Positions 46,282 to 54,695 of a stretch of 64,000 nucleotides of DNA are shown in pieces. How positions within the stretch are numbered: position 1 is the first letter of the stretch; every line of letters starts with the position of its first letter. The notes beneath the pieces are model-generated. The model saw nothing but the letters and a program-made list of their open reading frames with translations. It was not told the origin of the DNA and searched no databases. The position numbers and the translations under genes are program-made. The DNA is from Methylomonas rapida (lineage in GTDB: Bacteria > Pseudomonadota > Gammaproteobacteria > Methylococcales > Methylomonadaceae): positions 2,604,001-2,668,000 of the forward strand of contig NZ_CP113517.1 in assembly GCF_024360925.2 (NCBI RefSeq), given 5' to 3'.

Positions 46282-48381
46282 ATGAGTACAAAAACACTTT
46301 CGACTGATTTATTCGATAGCGCTGTTCTGCGGCAGGCCGTCATCGGCGCTTTCGCAAAACTGGCACCGCGCCAGCAATGGAAGAATCCGGTGATGTTCGT
46401 GGTTTATCTCGGCAGCCTGCTGACCAGCGTACTTTGGCTGCAAGCGGTGCGCGGGCAAGGCGACGCTCCGGCCGGGTTTATTCTGGCCATTGCCTGTTGG
46501 CTTTGGTTTACCGTACTGTTCGCCAACTTCGCCGAAGCGGTCGCGGAAGGCCGCAGCAAGGCGCAAGCCGCATTTTTGCATAGCGCCAAACGCGACATCA
46601 CCGCGAAAAAGCTCGAAGAACCGCGCTACGGCAGGCAGTACAGGCCGGTCGCGGGTTCCAACCTGCGTAAAGGCGACGTGGTATTGATCGAAGCCGGCGA
46701 TTTCGTGCCGGGCGACGGCGAGGTCATCGAAGGCGTGGCGTCGGTCGACGAAAGCGCGATTACCGGCGAAAGCGCACCGGTGATCCGGGAGTCCGGTGGC
46801 GACTTCAGTTCGGTGACCGGCGGCACGCGGGTTTTGTCGGATTGGTTGGTCGTGCGCATCAGCGTCAACCCCGGCGAAACCTTCCTGGATAGAATGATCG
46901 CGATGGTGGAAGGCTCTGAGCGCCAAAAAACGCCCAACGAAATCGCGCTGACGATTTTGCTGGTGGCGCTGACATTGGTCTTTTTGATGGCTACCGTGAC
47001 CCTGTTGCCGTTTTCGCTATACGGCGTCGAGAGCGCCGGCAGCGGCAAGCCCTTGTCGATTACCGTGTTGGTTGCGTTGCTGGTGTGCCTGATCCCCACG
47101 ACGATAGGCGGCTTGTTGTCGGCGGTCGGTGTCGCCGGCATAGGCCGGATGATGCAGAAAAACGTCATCGCCACCTCCGGTCGGGCTGTCGAAGCGGCTG
47201 GCGACGTCGATGTGTTGTTACTCGACAAAACCGGCACGATCACGTTGGGCAACCGCCAGGCGGCGGCCTTCATTCCGGCCAAGGGCGTCAGTGAAAGCCA
47301 ACTGGCCGATGCCGCGCAACTGTCTTCACTGGCCGACGAAACCCCGGAAGGCCGTAGCATCGTGGTGTTGGCCAAGCAAAAATTCGGTATCCGCGGGCGG
47401 GACGTGCATGCCTTGGGCGCGACTTTCGTGCATTTCAGCGCCCAAACCCGCATGAGCGGCGTCAATTTACCCTCGCCCACGGGGCGAGAAGGCGAAATGG
47501 GTCGGCAGATTCGCAAGGGTTCCGAGGATGCGATTCGCGGCTATGTCTCGGCCCTGGGCGGCCGTTTTCCCGAGGACATGCAGAAAATCGTGGTCGATGT
47601 TTCTCGCCGCGGCTCCACGCCGTTGGTCGTAGCCGAGGACAAGAAAGTTCTGGGCGTGATCGAACTGAAGGATATCGTCAAGGGCGGCATCAAGGAACGT
47701 TTCATCGAGCTCAGGCAAATGGGCATCAAGACCATCATGATCACCGGCGACAACCGCCTGACCGCCGCGGCGATTGCCGCTGAGGCCGGCGTCGACGATT
47801 TTCTGGCCGAAGCCACCCCGGAAACCAAATTGGCCTTGATCCGCCAGCACCAGGCCGAAGGCCGCTTGGTGGCCATGACCGGCGACGGCACCAACGACGC
47901 CCCGGCTTTGGCCCAAGCCGATGTCGCGGTGGCGATGAACAGCGGCACCCAGGCCGCAAAGGAAGCCGGCAACATGGTGGATCTCGATTCGAATCCGACC
48001 AAATTGATCGAAATCGTCGAAACCGGCAAGCAAATGCTGATGACGCGCGGCGCGTTGACCACGTTCAGCATCGCCAACGACGTGGCGAAATATTTCGCGA
48101 TCATCCCGGCAGCCTTCGCCGGCACCTATCCTGCTTTAAATGTGTTGAACGTGATGCATTTAACGACGCCGGCCAGCGCGATCCTATCGGCGGTGATCTT
48201 CAATGCCCTGATCATCATCGCATTGATTCCGCTGGCCTTGCGCGGCGTGCGTTACAAACCGGTCGGCGCCGAGCAGCTACTGCAAAACAATTTACTGGTT
48301 TACGGCTTGGGCGGCTTGGCAGTGCCTTTCATCGGCATCAAGCTGATCGATGTTTTGCTGGCCGGCCTGCAACTGCTCTAA
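46282..48381 (+). CDS. kdpB: K+-transporting ATPase P-type subunit KdpB
   Basis: 699 residues from the ATG at 46282 (AAGGTG 5 bases upstream). P-type ATPase motifs: TGES at 161-164 (S164 matches the inhibitory phosphoserine S162 of Escherichia coli), DKTGT with the phosphorylated D315, KGS in the nucleotide-binding domain, and [16 protein letters not shown]. In the N-domain, between TRMSGVNL and GRQIRKGS, there are about ten extra residues ([10 protein letters not shown]) that other KdpB proteins lack as I recall them; the DNA there is a perfect palindrome (47472-47488). Confidence 0.96.
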   Translation: MSTKTLSTDLFDSAVLRQAVIGAFAKLAPRQQWKNPVMFVVYLGSLLTSVLWLQAVRGQGDAPAGFILAIACWLWFTVLFANFAEAVAEGRSKAQAAFLHSAKRDITAKKLEEPRYGRQYRPVAGSNLRKGDVVLIEAGDFVPGDGEVIEGVASVDESAITGESAPVIRESGGDFSSVTGGTRVLSDWLVVRISVNPGETFLDRMIAMVEGSERQKTPNEIALTILLVALTLVFLMATVTLLPFSLYGVESAGSGKPLSITVLVALLVCLIPTTIGGLLSAVGVAGIGRMMQKNVIATSGRAVEAAGDVDVLLLDKTGTITLGNRQAAAFIPAKGVSESQLADAAQLSSLADETPEGRSIVVLAKQKFGIRGRDVHALGATFVHFSAQTRMSGVNLPSPTGREGEMGRQIRKGSEDAIRGYVSALGGRFPEDMQKIVVDVSRRGSTPLVVAEDKKVLGVIELKDIVKGGIKERFIELRQMGIKTIMITGDNRLTAAAIAAEAGVDDFLAEATPETKLALIRQHQAEGRLVAMTGDGTNDAPALAQADVAVAMNSGTQAAKEAGNMVDLDSNPTKLIEIVETGKQMLMTRGALTTFSIANDVAKYFAIIPAAFAGTYPALNVLNVMHLTTPASAILSAVIFNALIIIALIPLALRGVRYKPVGAEQLLQNNLLVYGLGGLAVPFIGIKLIDVLLAGLQLL
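47470..47500. repeat. Palindromic repeat inserted in frame in kdpB
   Basis: CTCGCCC/GGGCGAG (47472-47488, loop of 3) followed by AAGGCGAAATGGG looks like the CTCTCCC-type palindromes between genes in this window. Its roughly 30 bases add about ten codons to kdpB without breaking the frame. Confidence 0.6.
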
Positions 48382-48392
48382 CAGGAGGCATT

Positions 48393-48977
48393 ATGTCTAG
48401 TTATCTGAAACCCGCCTTGGTATTGTTTGCACTGCTGACACTTTTGACCGGCGTCGTCTATCCGTTATTGGTGACGGCTTTGGCGCAGGGCCTTTTTCCG
48501 GTTCAAGCCAACGGCAGCCTGCTCAAAAACGATGAAGGCCAAATCATCGGCTCCGAACTGATCGGGCAACCCTTCAGCGACACTCGATACTTTTGGGGTA
48601 GGCCGTCGGCGACCTCGCCCTATCCTTATAATGCCGCCGCGTCGTCCGGTTCCAATCTCGGGCCGACCAACCCGGCGTTAATCACCACCGTCGCGGCACG
48701 CATCAAAGCACTCCATGAGGCCGATCCCGAGAAACATGCCTCCATTCCGGTTGACCTGGTCACTGCCTCCGCCAGCGGCCTGGACCCGCACATCAGCATC
48801 GCAGCCGCCGAATACCAAATACCGCGCATTGCCAAAGCGCGCCACATCGACCCGGCCAAACTGCACAACTTGGTCGCAAAACACACCGAAGACCGGCAAT
48901 GGCAAATCTTCGGCGAGCCCAGAGTCAATGTGCTGAAACTAAATTTGTCGTTGGCTGATTTGAGTCGCAAGGATTAA
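48393..48977 (+). CDS. kdpC: K+-transporting ATPase subunit KdpC
   Basis: 194 residues: one N-terminal membrane helix (LKPALVLFALLTLLTGVVYPLLVTALAQ) and a periplasmic domain with GSELIGQPFSDTRYFWGRPSATSPYPYNAAAS and DLVTASASGLDPHIS, both family signatures. KdpC stabilises nucleotide binding in KdpB. AGGAGG is 4 bases before the ATG, 11 bases after kdpB. It is the last gene of the pump operon; the sensor genes follow only after a 2.2-kb insertion-rich gap. Confidence 0.96.
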   Translation: MSSYLKPALVLFALLTLLTGVVYPLLVTALAQGLFPVQANGSLLKNDEGQIIGSELIGQPFSDTRYFWGRPSATSPYPYNAAASSGSNLGPTNPALITTVAARIKALHEADPEKHASIPVDLVTASASGLDPHISIAAAEYQIPRIAKARHIDPAKLHNLVAKHTEDRQWQIFGEPRVNVLKLNLSLADLSRKD

Positions 48978-49060
48978 AGAGTTTGTTGACCTGCTCGGCC
49001 GGCTAAAAGCTGACAAACGAACAGTAAATGCCACTGGCTACTATCCAGCCGATAGTGGCG

Positions 49061-49088
49061 GTAGGGTGTGGTGAGTTTACGAACCGCA
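49061..49088 (+). repeat. GTAG-headed REP sequence, solo copy
   Basis: GTAGGGTGTGGTGAG...GAACCGCA matches the two REPs that flank the RAYT pseudogene at 50294-50321 and 50895-50922, with a few changes. Confidence 0.75.
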
Positions 49089-49189
49089 GCAATCGCAAAA
49101 GGACAGGAGCAGGTTTTGCGTAGCCTTGATGCTGCGCCAGCGAAATCAAGAATGTTGGCCTGTCAATGATTTGGTTTATCTCGTAACCC

Positions 49190-49276
49190 AGATGTAGGGT
49201 ACGCATCGCGTACCTTTAGAAAACCATCATCGTGGCAAAGACCAGAAGGTACGCGGTGCGTATCTACGTGGCTTGA
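49190..49276. repeat. GTACGC inverted repeat
   Basis: The left arm GTAGGGTACGCATCGCGTAC and the right arm AAGGTACGCGGTGCGTATCT are imperfect inverted repeats of about 23 bases separated by about 35 bases. Confidence 0.6.
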
Positions 49277-49435
49277 TTGTAAGACCTGCCCTTGTGATGC
49301 TGCGCAATATTCAGGCTACGCAGGGATTGCGAATCAAGCCGAGGCGGAATTCTTATGCCTGCCATAAACCGCATCAGATATTGAAAACCGGAACCCATGC
49401 TAGAATCACTATAAACTTTAAGAGCAGGTAGGTCC

Positions 49436-49486
49436 TGAAAAATCCTGTTCGTTCAGAGCTTGTCGAAGAATGAGCGGGATTTTTCA
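49436..49486 (+). repeat. 51-bp TGAAAAATCC repeat, copy 2
   Basis: TGAAAAATCC and GGGATTTTTCA form the outer stem and GTTCAGAGCTTGTCGAAG the core. Same length and ends as 6982-7032, opposite orientation. Confidence 0.7.
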
Positions 49487-49662
49487 TTCACTCAGCGGGT
49501 GAGTGTGTTGTGGGCGGTCCATACCTCGACATTGCTTAGCACGAACAGTCCACAACAAACGCCAACTGCTCTTTTTTAGAATAAACGTTTACCGGCTTAT
49601 CCTAGCCTACTCGGCGTTATACAACGAGACTAAGCGTTTAAAATGACAATATAGGCAGCAAC

Positions 49663-49890
49663 ATGATGACACTAAATATCGACGACGACACGGCGAACCT
49701 GCTCCGCCAGTTGTCCGAGCAGGAACACGTCAGCCCCGCGCAACTGATCAAAAATCTGCTCAGCGATTACCTAGAAGACTTGGCCGACGCCGCAGCAGGC
49801 GATGCGGCGTTAGTAGAATTATTGAGTAGTAAGGACGATACGATTAGCTTGGCGGAATGGGAGCAACAACTCAATGCCTTGGAGCGTTAG
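49663..49890 (+). CDS. Antitoxin-like protein (RelB/ribbon-helix type)
   Basis: 75 residues, acidic. The N-terminal strand MTLNIDDDTANLLRQLSEQE followed by SPAQLIKNLLSDYLEDL looks like a ribbon-helix-helix DNA-binding region; the tail TISLAEWEQQLNALER would wrap the toxin. It overlaps the toxin gene by 17 bases, the usual arrangement of type II toxin-antitoxin pairs. It probably represses its own operon. The pair sits in the gap that separates kdpFABC from kdpDE. Confidence 0.75.
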   Translation: MMTLNIDDDTANLLRQLSEQEHVSPAQLIKNLLSDYLEDLADAAAGDAALVELLSSKDDTISLAEWEQQLNALER

Positions 49891-50110
49891 GCTTAAGACG
49901 GGCGCCGCCAAAGCCATCAACAAACTGGACAAACCCGTCCGCGACAGAATCAAAACCTTTCTCGCTCAGTTAGCCGAGCAAGACAATCCGCGCATTACCG
50001 GCAAAGCCTTGCAAGGTAAATTGTCCGCATACTGGCGCAGAGACGACGAACTCATCGTTTTGGTCGTCGAATTGGGTCATCGAAAAGACATTTATCGAGA
50101 CAAGCATTAA
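49874..50110 (+). CDS. RelE/ParE-like toxin with an apparent internal deletion
   Basis: 78 residues. The first part (RLKTGAAKAINKLDKPVRDRIKTFLAQL) and DNPRITGKALQGKLSAYW are typical RelE-family toxin sequence, and the end LIVLVVELGHRKDIYR is the family's last strand. Between AYWR and RDDELIV the usual YRVGDYRxICxI stretch of about 12-13 residues is missing, although the frame is intact. That stretch holds a central strand and Arg residues important for activity, so the toxin is probably inactive or altered (inference from memory of the family). Confidence 0.75.
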   Translation: MPWSVRLKTGAAKAINKLDKPVRDRIKTFLAQLAEQDNPRITGKALQGKLSAYWRRDDELIVLVVELGHRKDIYRDKH

Positions 50111-50196
50111 TCGCAAAAAACCTAACCCCAACACCTTACTTCATATACATTTCCAATGTTTGTTCGTTCACGCATCACGCTGGTTAGAGTTTCGGC

Positions 50197-50293
50197 ATGA
50201 CTTTCGATTATCTACCTTCCGAATCAATCAACGGCGCAACCGACTGGAGCATCCAGAAACCCAGGGCGTTTAGCGATGCCGAAATCGAGCCCG
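50197..50293 (+). pseudogene. 5' part of a small reading frame possibly interrupted by the REP-RAYT element
   Basis: From ATG at 50197 the frame reads MTFDYLPSESINGATDWSIQ and on to DAEIEPG, where the left REP begins. If 50294-50922 plus one base is removed, the frame continues at 50924 as GLSALRDRLTN and stops. I do not recognise the protein (43 residues when joined), and the ribosome site is weak, so this may be chance. Confidence 0.3.
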
Positions 50294-50321
50294 GTAGGAT
50301 GCGGTGAGGTACGAACCGCAT
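50294..50321 (+). repeat. GTAG-headed REP, left flank of RAYT
   Basis: GTAGGATGCGGTGAGG...ACCGCAT: a GTAG head followed by a TGCGGT/ACCGCA hairpin, the layout described for RAYT-linked REPs. Confidence 0.8.
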
Positions 50322-50329
50322 AAATCGCG

Positions 50330-50861
50330 TCATTCTCCCGCGGATACCTTCGACAAATCGATGTCATCGCCCCGGTTTTCGGGATACACCCCACGTTTCA
50401 CATAGCCATGAAAACTTGAATGAGGCCAATCTTTAACGCATTGCACCCAACCATGCTTGACCGGATTCCAATGAAGATAGTCGATATGCTGCCGATAATC
50501 GGCTTCGTCGCGAATGAGGTGCTCCCAAAATCGACGCTGCCATAGGCCACGTTCTCCGCGCTTCTCTCGACTTGTGGAGATTCTTTCGCCCTTTGCAATA
50601 TGGCGAGAAAGAGGCTTTGATTAATCCCCAGCGCGGAGAAAAGTCTGAATCGTTCTCTGGCAATGTCAAGATGCAATGAAGATGTTCGGGTAAAATCACC
50701 ACAGCATCGATTTTATAAGGGTGCTTGGCTTTCACACGGCCAAAGGCCATTCGCAATCGATCAATCTGATCCGTTAAGGATCAATTGTCATGGCGCTCGG
50801 CCAAATTAACGGTAAAAAACCATGTAGCTCCGGGATGTTGAAAGCGGCGATATTCAGTCAT
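50330..50861 (-). pseudogene. REP-associated tyrosine transposase (RAYT), decayed
   Basis: Reading on the minus strand from the ATG at 50861 gives MTEYRRFQHPGATWFFTVNL, then a TGA stop after 26 codons. The same frame resumes with TDQIDRLRMAFGRVK and IDAVVILPEHLHCILTLPE (the HUH motif as HLHC and the RAYT signature). Near 50622 a frameshift is needed to continue with GERGLWQRRFWEHLIRDEAD, HIDYLHWNPVKHGWV and WPHSSFHGYVKRG, ending at a TGA at 50330. One nonsense codon and one frameshift make it a pseudogene. RAYTs are domesticated IS200/IS605-like transposases that act on REP sequences. Confidence 0.88.
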
Positions 50862-50894
50862 CGCTCTGGGTTATAGCGTTAATTTTCTCGATCG

Positions 50895-50922
50895 ATGCGG
50901 TTCGTACCTCACCACATCCTAC
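50895..50922 (-). repeat. GTAG-headed REP, right flank of RAYT
   Basis: On the minus strand it reads GTAGGATGTGGTGAGG...ACCGCAT, in inverted orientation to 50294-50321, so both GTAG heads point outward from the pseudogene. Confidence 0.8.
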
Positions 50923-51181
50923 TGGATTGTCGGCTTTACGGGATAGACTTACCAATTGAAAATTTTGACGATGGGCCAACCCAAAATCAAGGGAACCACC
51001 GTTCGCTGGCATTGGCTCCGAAATTCGTTCGCCGTTATTTTTTGAGATGTTAAAAGCCGTTAGCCATTACAAACCGTAAAAACCACGGCGTAGCCTTCTA
51101 GCCAGAATATTTACCGCATTTTTATAATCATAGCCGTAATCTTGACCTACCTTGGCTAGTCAACAATCCATACCGACTTTC

Positions 51182-53920
51182 ATGAACCTCGAACGCCCCA
51201 ATCCCGATGAACTCTTGGCTCGCGTCGAACGTGACGCGGCCAAGGCCAAGCGCGGACGCTTGAAGATATTTTTCGGCGCGGCGGCCGGCGTCGGCAAGAC
51301 TTATGCGATGTTGCTGGCCGCGCGGGAGCGACGGGCGGAAAATCTCGATGTGGTCGTCGGTGTGGTTGAAACCCACGGCCGCCTGGATACGGCGGCCTTG
51401 CTGAATGGCTTGGAACAACTGCCAACCCGGCAGATCGATTACCGGGGCAATGTCCTGCAAGAATTCGACATCGACGCGGCCTTGAAAAGACGGCCGGCAT
51501 TGATATTGGTCGACGAGCTCGCGCATACCAACGTGCCGGGTTCCCGCCATCCGAAACGCTGGCAGGACATTCAGGAACTTCTGGAAGCCGGTATCGACGT
51601 GTATACCGCGCTGAACGTGCAGCATCTGGAAAGCCTGAACGACGACATCGGCCAGATTTCGGGCATCCGGGTTTGGGAAACCGTGCCGGACACGGTATTC
51701 GAACAGGCCGACGAAGTCGAATTGGTCGATTTGCCGCCCGACGAATTATTGACCCGGCTGAAGGAAGGCAAGGTCTATATTCCGCAGCAAATCGAACTCG
51801 CCATGCGGAATTTTTTCCGCAAGGGCAACCTGATCGCGCTGCGCGAATTGGCGTTACGGCAAACCGCCAACCGGGTCGATGCGGACATGCTGGATTACCG
51901 GGAAGATCATGCGATCCGCGAAGTCTGGCAAGTCGGTGAACGGATTTTGGTCTGCATAGGCCCGAATATGCTGTCCGAACGCTTGGTACGGGCCGGCAAG
52001 CGGTTGGCGGTCGGGCTGAAAGCCGAATGGGTGGTAGCTTATGTCGAAACGCCGAAGCTGGCGAGATTGCCCGCCGAAAAGCGCGACGCCGTATTACGAA
52101 TCTTACGGCTGGCCGAACAACTCGGCGCCGAAACCGTGACCTTGAGTTCGCCGGATATGAGCGAAGCCATCATCCGCTTCGCCCGCGAGCGCAACATCAA
52201 CAAGATCGTAGTCGGCAAACCCAGCCGGCGCGGCTGGAAACGCTGGTTATTGGGATCGGTGGTGGATGTGCTGATCAGCCATGCGCACAACATCAATATC
52301 TACCTGTTGGGAAGTCCGCAACAGGGCGAGCTGGAAACGCTTGACCTGGAAACCTCTTTGTTCAAAAAACATCCACTGCCGGGACTCAGGCAGCGCATTC
52401 CGCCCAAAATGCAAAAACGCTACCGTGGCTATGTCTGGGCCGTCACGGTGACCATCATCAGCACCCTCTTCGGCCATTTGATGTTCGGCCGGCTGGAACT
52501 GGCCAACCTGGTGATGATCTTTTTGCTCGGCGTGGTCTACATCGCGATGCGCTTTGGACGTGGCCCGTCGATTCTGGCCTCGGTACTCGGCGTCGGCCTG
52601 ATAGATTTGTTGTTCGTCAAACCTTTTTTAAGCTTGACCGTGGCCGATAGCCAATATCTGATCACCTTCGTTGTGATGCTGATCGTCGGCATCGTGATCA
52701 GCAATCTGATGATCAATGTCCGCTCCCAGGCCAAGGTGGCCGCGCATCGCGAGCGGCGGGCGGCCGTGCTGTATGCGATCAGCAAGGAGCTGGCCGCTAG
52801 CCAATCCGAGCAGGACATCGTCGCCATCGCCGTCAAACATCTATACGCAGAGTTCAGCAGCCCTAATGTCATTTTGTTTCCGGATGCCGCGGGACATCTG
52901 AATTATCCCAAGCAGCCCGGTTTGTCGCAATCCTTGCGCGGTGCCGACCTTAGCGTCGCGCAATGGGTATTCGACCACAACGAGATGGCTGGACAAGGCA
53001 CTTATACCTTGCCGGGAGCGGACGCCATTTATTTTCCGGTTTCCGACGGCGACAAGGTGTTGGGGGTGTTGGCCTTATTGCCGGTCAATCTGCGCCGGGT
53101 GTTTTTGCCGGAACAACAGAAATTGCTGGAAACCTTCCTGCGGCAAATCGCCCAGGCTTTGCTGAGAATCCGCTTTTCCGAACAAGCGAAACGGACGCAC
53201 ATGCAGATAGAGGCCGAACGCCTGCGCAATTCCTTGCTCAGCGCGATTTCTCACGATCTACGCACGCCGTTGGCCAGCATCGTCGGTTCTGCCAGCACCT
53301 TGGCGGCCAACGATAACCGCATGTCCTCGCAGGATAGGCAGGAACTGAGCCAGGCCATCGTCGACGAAGCCGAGCGCATGACCAATCTTGTCAATAATAT
53401 TCTGGACATGGCCCGTCTGGACGCCGGCATCGCGGAATTAAACAAGCAGTGGTATCCAGTGGAAGAAATCATCGGCGTGGTATTAAGCCGTTTACACAAG
53501 CTGCTTGCCGACAGACCGGTCGACGTTCATATAGCGCCGGATATGCCGATGCTGTTTGTCGACGCGGTCATGATAGAACAGGTGTTGATCAATCTGCTTG
53601 AAAATGCCGCGCGCTATACGCCGGCGGGTAGCGCATTGGAAATCAGGGTCGATGCATTCGAGAATGGCGTCGAAATTTCCGTCGCGGACCACGGGCCCGG
53701 TATTCCCAAAGGCCTCGAGGAAAGATTGTTCGAAAAATTTTATCAAGTCCGCCATGAGAGCGCGCAGAGTGGCGTCGGCCTGGGTTTGGCGATTTGCCGT
53801 GCCATTGTCGAAGTACACGGCGGCAGCATTCGAGGGCAAAATCGGCTGGAAGGCGGTGCGGTATTTACCATAACGCTGCCGAACGAGCCGATGCCGCCGC
53901 AATTCAGCGCGGAACCCTGA
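51182..53920 (+). CDS. kdpD: Osmosensitive K+ channel sensor histidine kinase KdpD
   Basis: 912 residues. The ATG at 51182 matches the start of Escherichia coli KdpD in layout (MNLERPNPDELL); an in-frame TTG at 51152 has no ribosome site. Domains: N-terminal KdpD domain with Walker A GAAAGVGKT (32-40) and VVGVVETHGR; a USP-like domain (about 250-370); four membrane helices (about 420-520); a GAF-like region; HisKA with the phospho-His in LLSAISHDLRTPLASIVGS; HATPase with NLLENAARYTP, VADHGPGIP and GVGLGLAI. It senses low K+ and phosphorylates KdpE, encoded 14 bases downstream. Confidence 0.95.
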   Translation: MNLERPNPDELLARVERDAAKAKRGRLKIFFGAAAGVGKTYAMLLAARERRAENLDVVVGVVETHGRLDTAALLNGLEQLPTRQIDYRGNVLQEFDIDAALKRRPALILVDELAHTNVPGSRHPKRWQDIQELLEAGIDVYTALNVQHLESLNDDIGQISGIRVWETVPDTVFEQADEVELVDLPPDELLTRLKEGKVYIPQQIELAMRNFFRKGNLIALRELALRQTANRVDADMLDYREDHAIREVWQVGERILVCIGPNMLSERLVRAGKRLAVGLKAEWVVAYVETPKLARLPAEKRDAVLRILRLAEQLGAETVTLSSPDMSEAIIRFARERNINKIVVGKPSRRGWKRWLLGSVVDVLISHAHNINIYLLGSPQQGELETLDLETSLFKKHPLPGLRQRIPPKMQKRYRGYVWAVTVTIISTLFGHLMFGRLELANLVMIFLLGVVYIAMRFGRGPSILASVLGVGLIDLLFVKPFLSLTVADSQYLITFVVMLIVGIVISNLMINVRSQAKVAAHRERRAAVLYAISKELAASQSEQDIVAIAVKHLYAEFSSPNVILFPDAAGHLNYPKQPGLSQSLRGADLSVAQWVFDHNEMAGQGTYTLPGADAIYFPVSDGDKVLGVLALLPVNLRRVFLPEQQKLLETFLRQIAQALLRIRFSEQAKRTHMQIEAERLRNSLLSAISHDLRTPLASIVGSASTLAANDNRMSSQDRQELSQAIVDEAERMTNLVNNILDMARLDAGIAELNKQWYPVEEIIGVVLSRLHKLLADRPVDVHIAPDMPMLFVDAVMIEQVLINLLENAARYTPAGSALEIRVDAFENGVEISVADHGPGIPKGLEERLFEKFYQVRHESAQSGVGLGLAICRAIVEVHGGSIRGQNRLEGGAVFTITLPNEPMPPQFSAEP

Positions 53921-53934
53921 GGGACTGTTAGCCT

Positions 53935-54639
53935 ATGTCAAAAACCGATCCCGTCATCATTATCGTCGAAGACGAGCTGGCCATACGCCAATTCCTGCGC
54001 ACCGCTTTGCGCCTGCAGGGATACACCGTGTTTGAGGCCGAAACCGGCCAACGCGGCCTCGTCGAAGCCAACATACGCAAGCCCGATTTGCTGATTTTGG
54101 ACTTGGGCTTGCCGGACATGGATGGCATCGAAGTCATCAAGGCCATTCGAGCATGGTCCACGCTGCCGATCATCGTGTTGTCGGCGCGTAGCCAAGAGCG
54201 ACAAAAAGTCGATGCACTCGACCTCGGAGCTGACGATTATTTGACCAAACCGTTTGGTGTCGAGGAACTGATTGCAAGAATTCGAGTAGCCTTGCGCCAT
54301 GCGAACAGAAAGGAACAATCACTGGATAACGATGTGTTGGTGACGGGCGGTTTGAAAGTGGATTTGAGTAAGCGCTTGGTCAGCGTCGATGGCCGGGAAA
54401 TCGCTTTGACACCGATTCAATACCGCTTGTTGGCGGTATTGGCCAAAAATGCCGGCAAGGTCATGACGCACCGGCAGATCATGAAAGAAGTCTGGGGACC
54501 TTCTTATGTAGACAATGTACATTATGTCCGGATGTATATGAGTCAACTGCGGCATAAACTCGAAACCGATCCGGCTAAACCGCAGTACTTGGTTACGGAA
54601 TCCGGTCTAGGCTACCGGCTGAAAATAAAAGACGAATAA
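53935..54639 (+). CDS. kdpE: Response regulator KdpE
   Basis: 234 residues. Receiver domain with acidic pocket VEDE, phospho-Asp in LLILDLGLPDMDG, switch Ser in IIVLSARSQE and Lys in DDYLTKPFG. An OmpR/PhoB winged-helix domain follows (LTPIQYRLLAVLAKNAGKVMTHRQI; YVRMYMSQLRHKLE). It activates kdpFABC in the family. It follows kdpD in one operon but is separated from its target operon by the toxin-antitoxin and RAYT region. Confidence 0.95.
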   Translation: MSKTDPVIIIVEDELAIRQFLRTALRLQGYTVFEAETGQRGLVEANIRKPDLLILDLGLPDMDGIEVIKAIRAWSTLPIIVLSARSQERQKVDALDLGADDYLTKPFGVEELIARIRVALRHANRKEQSLDNDVLVTGGLKVDLSKRLVSVDGREIALTPIQYRLLAVLAKNAGKVMTHRQIMKEVWGPSYVDNVHYVRMYMSQLRHKLETDPAKPQYLVTESGLGYRLKIKDE

Positions 54640-54695
54640 GCCTAAAAACGCAGTCGAGCCTATCAAAACCCCGTTCGCCCTGAGCCTAAAGAATG

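Larger units (their letters stand above)
48978..49662. other. 685-bp repeat-bearing gap after kdpC
   Basis: No gene is supported. It contains a GTAG-headed REP (49061-49088), an inverted repeat built on GTACGC (49190-49276) and a 51-bp TGAAAAATCC repeat (49436-49486). Confidence 0.6.

Noticed and set aside
49003..49206. 67-codon frame on the minus strand after kdpC
   Set aside because: It overlaps a REP sequence and half of the GTACGC inverted repeat; no ribosome site or protein-like pattern.
50398..50676. 92-codon frame on the minus strand in the RAYT region
   Set aside because: It is the third, meaningless frame of the RAYT pseudogene; the true coding frames give clear RAYT motifs.
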